Origin: Moraxellaceae bacterium
Lineage (GTDB): Bacteria; Pseudomonadota; Gammaproteobacteria; Pseudomonadales; Moraxellaceae
Direction of reading: 5' to 3'
Assembly: GCA_029267635.1 (NCBI GenBank)
Contig: JAJUIK010000005.1
Span: 113,476-177,475, forward strand
Length of the DNA: 64,000 bases
Both the position numbers and the translations under genes were made by a program. The notes under the pieces are model-generated. The model was not told where the DNA came from. It ran no database searches and saw only the letters and a list, made by a program, of their open reading frames with translations. Position 1 is the first letter of the stretch; each line of letters begins with the position of its first letter. Of the stretch, positions 62,748-64,000 are shown piece after piece.

Positions 62748-63647
62748 TTAGCGTTTAGTTAAATGCTCAACCAGATAATCGATAAACACGCGTACAGCTG
62801 GGAGTAGACCGCGTCGTGAAGGGTAAACCGCATGTAAAATTCCATGCGGGGTTTTCCAGTCAGGCAACACTCGGGTTAGTTCGCCGGACTCAATATAGTC
62901 TTTCGCGATGGTATCAGGTAATAACGCAATCCCACAATTCTGTCGAGCTAATTGCGCTAGCATCATTAAATCTGAACCCATCACTACAGGATTAACTTTT
63001 ACCTTTCTTTGGTGATTTGTCTCATCATGTAGAATTAAATATTGATCTAGATGTTCATCCACCATGCTTAATATGCGGTGTTCGGTTAATTCATCTGGAT
63101 GTTTTAAATTGCCAAACTGATTAAGATAAGCTTGACTCGCAAACAGATGTTGCTCGATTTTTTCAAATTTACGGATGACCAGGTTTGGATCTTCATCCAG
63201 GTTTGAGCGGACACGTAGCGCGACATCAATCCCTTCATTAATCACATCCACCCGTCGATTACTTACGATCAGTTGTACTTTAATTTCTGGATAGAGTTTT
63301 AAAAATTCGGGCAAAATTTTGGCGATTTCATTTTGGGCAATGGAAACAGGGAGGCTGACCTTAATCACACCACGAGGTTGGATGCTAAGATGATCTATCA
63401 GATCGTGTGCAGCCTGCGCAGCATTCATCATGACTTGTGCATGCCGATACACATTCATTCCAATTTCTGTTACAGCGAAGTGGCGTGAGCTGCGTTGGAT
63501 GAGTCGAACACCCAGTTTTTCTTCCAAATTATAGACGCGGCGACTGAGCTTAGACTTGGGAATATCGGTTGCACGCTCAGCAGAGCTGAAACCACCATGT
63601 TCTACCACTAGTGCAAAATAATAAAAATCGTCGAGATCATTGAGCAT
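62748..63647 (-). CDS. LysR-family transcriptional regulator
   Basis: 299 residues from ATG 63647, chosen because GGAATAAT lies just upstream and DDFYYFALVVEHGGFSSAE matches the family start; in-frame ATGs further out would add an odd leader. The helix-turn-helix is SSAERATDIPKSKLSRRVYN (LysR type with K-S-x-L-S-R). The effector domain has PRGVIKVSLPVSIAQNEIAKI and GIALLPD. It resembles CrgA/AaeR-like regulators of aromatic-acid or stress genes, but no target is next to it. Confidence 0.9.
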   Translation of the reverse strand: MLNDLDDFYYFALVVEHGGFSSAERATDIPKSKLSRRVYNLEEKLGVRLIQRSSRHFAVTEIGMNVYRHAQVMMNAAQAAHDLIDHLSIQPRGVIKVSLPVSIAQNEIAKILPEFLKLYPEIKVQLIVSNRRVDVINEGIDVALRVRSNLDEDPNLVIRKFEKIEQHLFASQAYLNQFGNLKHPDELTEHRILSMVDEHLDQYLILHDETNHQRKVKVNPVVMGSDLMMLAQLARQNCGIALLPDTIAKDYIESGELTRVLPDWKTPHGILHAVYPSRRGLLPAVRVFIDYLVEHLTKR

Positions 63648-63833
63648 TTTATTATTCCATTTATGAAACATTGGTATATTAAAATGGTTTTTGTTGCAGA
63701 TAGTCAAATTTGATGTAGATAGGTGGAGGAAAAATAAGAAAATTAAAATATATTTTTAAAATAATTATTTTAAAACAGTTAGTTTTGTCGATTTTACAAG
63801 GATTTTAATTTGATTTTGATTAAAAAATATTCG
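63648..63833. other. AT-rich gap upstream of the rRNA-type promoter
   Basis: 186 bases, no ORF, no palindrome of note. It contains the lysR promoter on the minus strand and possibly UP-type A/T tracts for the promoter that follows. Confidence 0.4.
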
Positions 63834-63893
63834 CTTGAAATTAAATTTTTAAATTATACTTGCAAAGCTTTGTAAATTCCCTAGAATACGCAC
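63834..63893 (+). promoter_or_regulatory. Tandem promoters, rRNA-operon type
   Basis: P1: TATACT at 63855-63860, with GCTTGA or TTGAAA 14-16 bases upstream. P2: TTGCAA (63860-63865), 16-base spacer, TAGAAT (63882-63887), followed by a G/C-rich discriminator (ACGCACATCCCGACGC). A G/C discriminator after a strong -10 is typical of stringently controlled rRNA/tRNA promoters. Confidence 0.6.
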
Positions 63894-64000
63894 ATCCCGA
63901 CGCGATTGATACGAAGCTTCACCAAGGGTGGAGTTGTTAGGTATCTTTTTCGTTATTTTCTACTGACGAGGTAGAAAGAAGATCATTAAGAGATTATGAA
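63894..64000 (+). other. Probable rRNA-operon leader, continuing past the window
   Basis: Hairpin AGCTTCACC / GGTGGAGTT (63915-63935, loop AAG) and a second stem TTTCTAC / GTAGAAA (63957-63977). No ORF starts here. The layout of tandem promoters, G/C discriminator and stem-loops fits a 16S rRNA leader, but the mature 16S sequence lies outside the window, so this is inference. Confidence 0.5.

Noticed and set aside
1..64000. tRNA genes, integrase or transposase genes
   Set aside because: No cloverleaf with a TTCGANTC-type arm and no recombinase motif was noticed when reading the intergenic regions.

Overview
The window reads as a chromosomal segment of an Acinetobacter-like bacterium (Moraxellaceae, Gammaproteobacteria). 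This is inferred from the genes themselves: an Hfq with a long Gly/Gln/Phe-rich tail, an AmgK-MurU cell-wall recycling pair beside lptD-surA, an exbB-exbD-msbA-lpxK-kdsB-holB-pilZ-tatD run that continues into minor type II pseudopilins, GC content that looks moderate to low, and gammaproteobacterial versions of nearly every housekeeping protein. I cannot name the species. No tRNA, complete rRNA, CRISPR array, intact insertion sequence or prophage was found.

Layout. 1-3.4 kb: end of an ABC1/UbiB-type kinase, folB, a divergent folK-like gene, coq7 and an LplT-like MFS gene. 3.6-10.9 kb: tamA-tamB. 10.9-13.4 kb: a BigR-like ArsR repressor divergent from a sulfide/persulfide operon (two YeeE/YedE halves, an ETHE1-like dioxygenase, a DUF202 protein). 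13.5-18.3 kb: a lipoprotein, a small unknown protein, acnB, then an AT-rich abortive-infection-like gene squeezed against the acnB terminator, and a possible minus-strand sRNA. 18.3-25.2 kb: a K+ channel, metR with a perfect MetR box, an MFS carrier, DUF441, two pseudouridine synthases, a GNAT and an orphan RelB/DinJ antitoxin. 25.3-29.4 kb: tsaE-mutL-miaA-hfq. 29.4-35.0 kb: lptD-surA divergent from amgK-murU. 35.1-37.4 kb: rsmG-parA-parB. 37.5-47.4 kb: exbB to gspK, a dense plus-strand run covering lipid A export, Kdo activation, DNA polymerase clamp loading and type II secretion. 47.6-56.4 kb: QueD-like, ung, an enoyl-CoA hydratase-family protein, tadA, cmk, rpsA, ihfB, lapA, pyrF, zapE. 56.7-58.9 kb: glcB. 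58.9-63.7 kb: a gene-poor, AT-rich stretch with a MarR regulator, a possible 48-residue ORF, a UspA protein, a strong sRNA candidate, a map gene and a LysR regulator. The last 150 bases look like an rRNA operon promoter and leader.

How the genes work together. Envelope biogenesis dominates: TamA/TamB, LptD, SurA, MsbA, LpxK, KdsB, AmgK/MurU and the type II secretion pseudopilins all build or service the cell envelope. A second theme is RNA and translation (Hfq, MiaA, TsaE, TadA, RsmG, three pseudouridine/tRNA-type enzymes, S1). acnB and glcB serve the TCA and glyoxylate routes.

The most interesting non-routine signals are: (1) a compact three-hairpin sRNA candidate at about 61417-61506 with its own -10 box, an anti-Shine-Dalgarno-like loop and a rho-independent terminator; (2) a second terminator with no gene upstream at 18131-18159 on the minus strand; (3) a 19-base exact repeat shared by two distant intergenic regions (50703 and 59143); (4) the Abi-like gene whose ribosome binding site lies in the tail of the acnB terminator; (5) several other genes (hfq, exbB, pyrF) that start only 18-31 bases after an intrinsic terminator; and (6) family members with altered key residues (FolK-like, MutL, QueD-like). 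All of these come from reading the sequence; none was tested by search or folding software.
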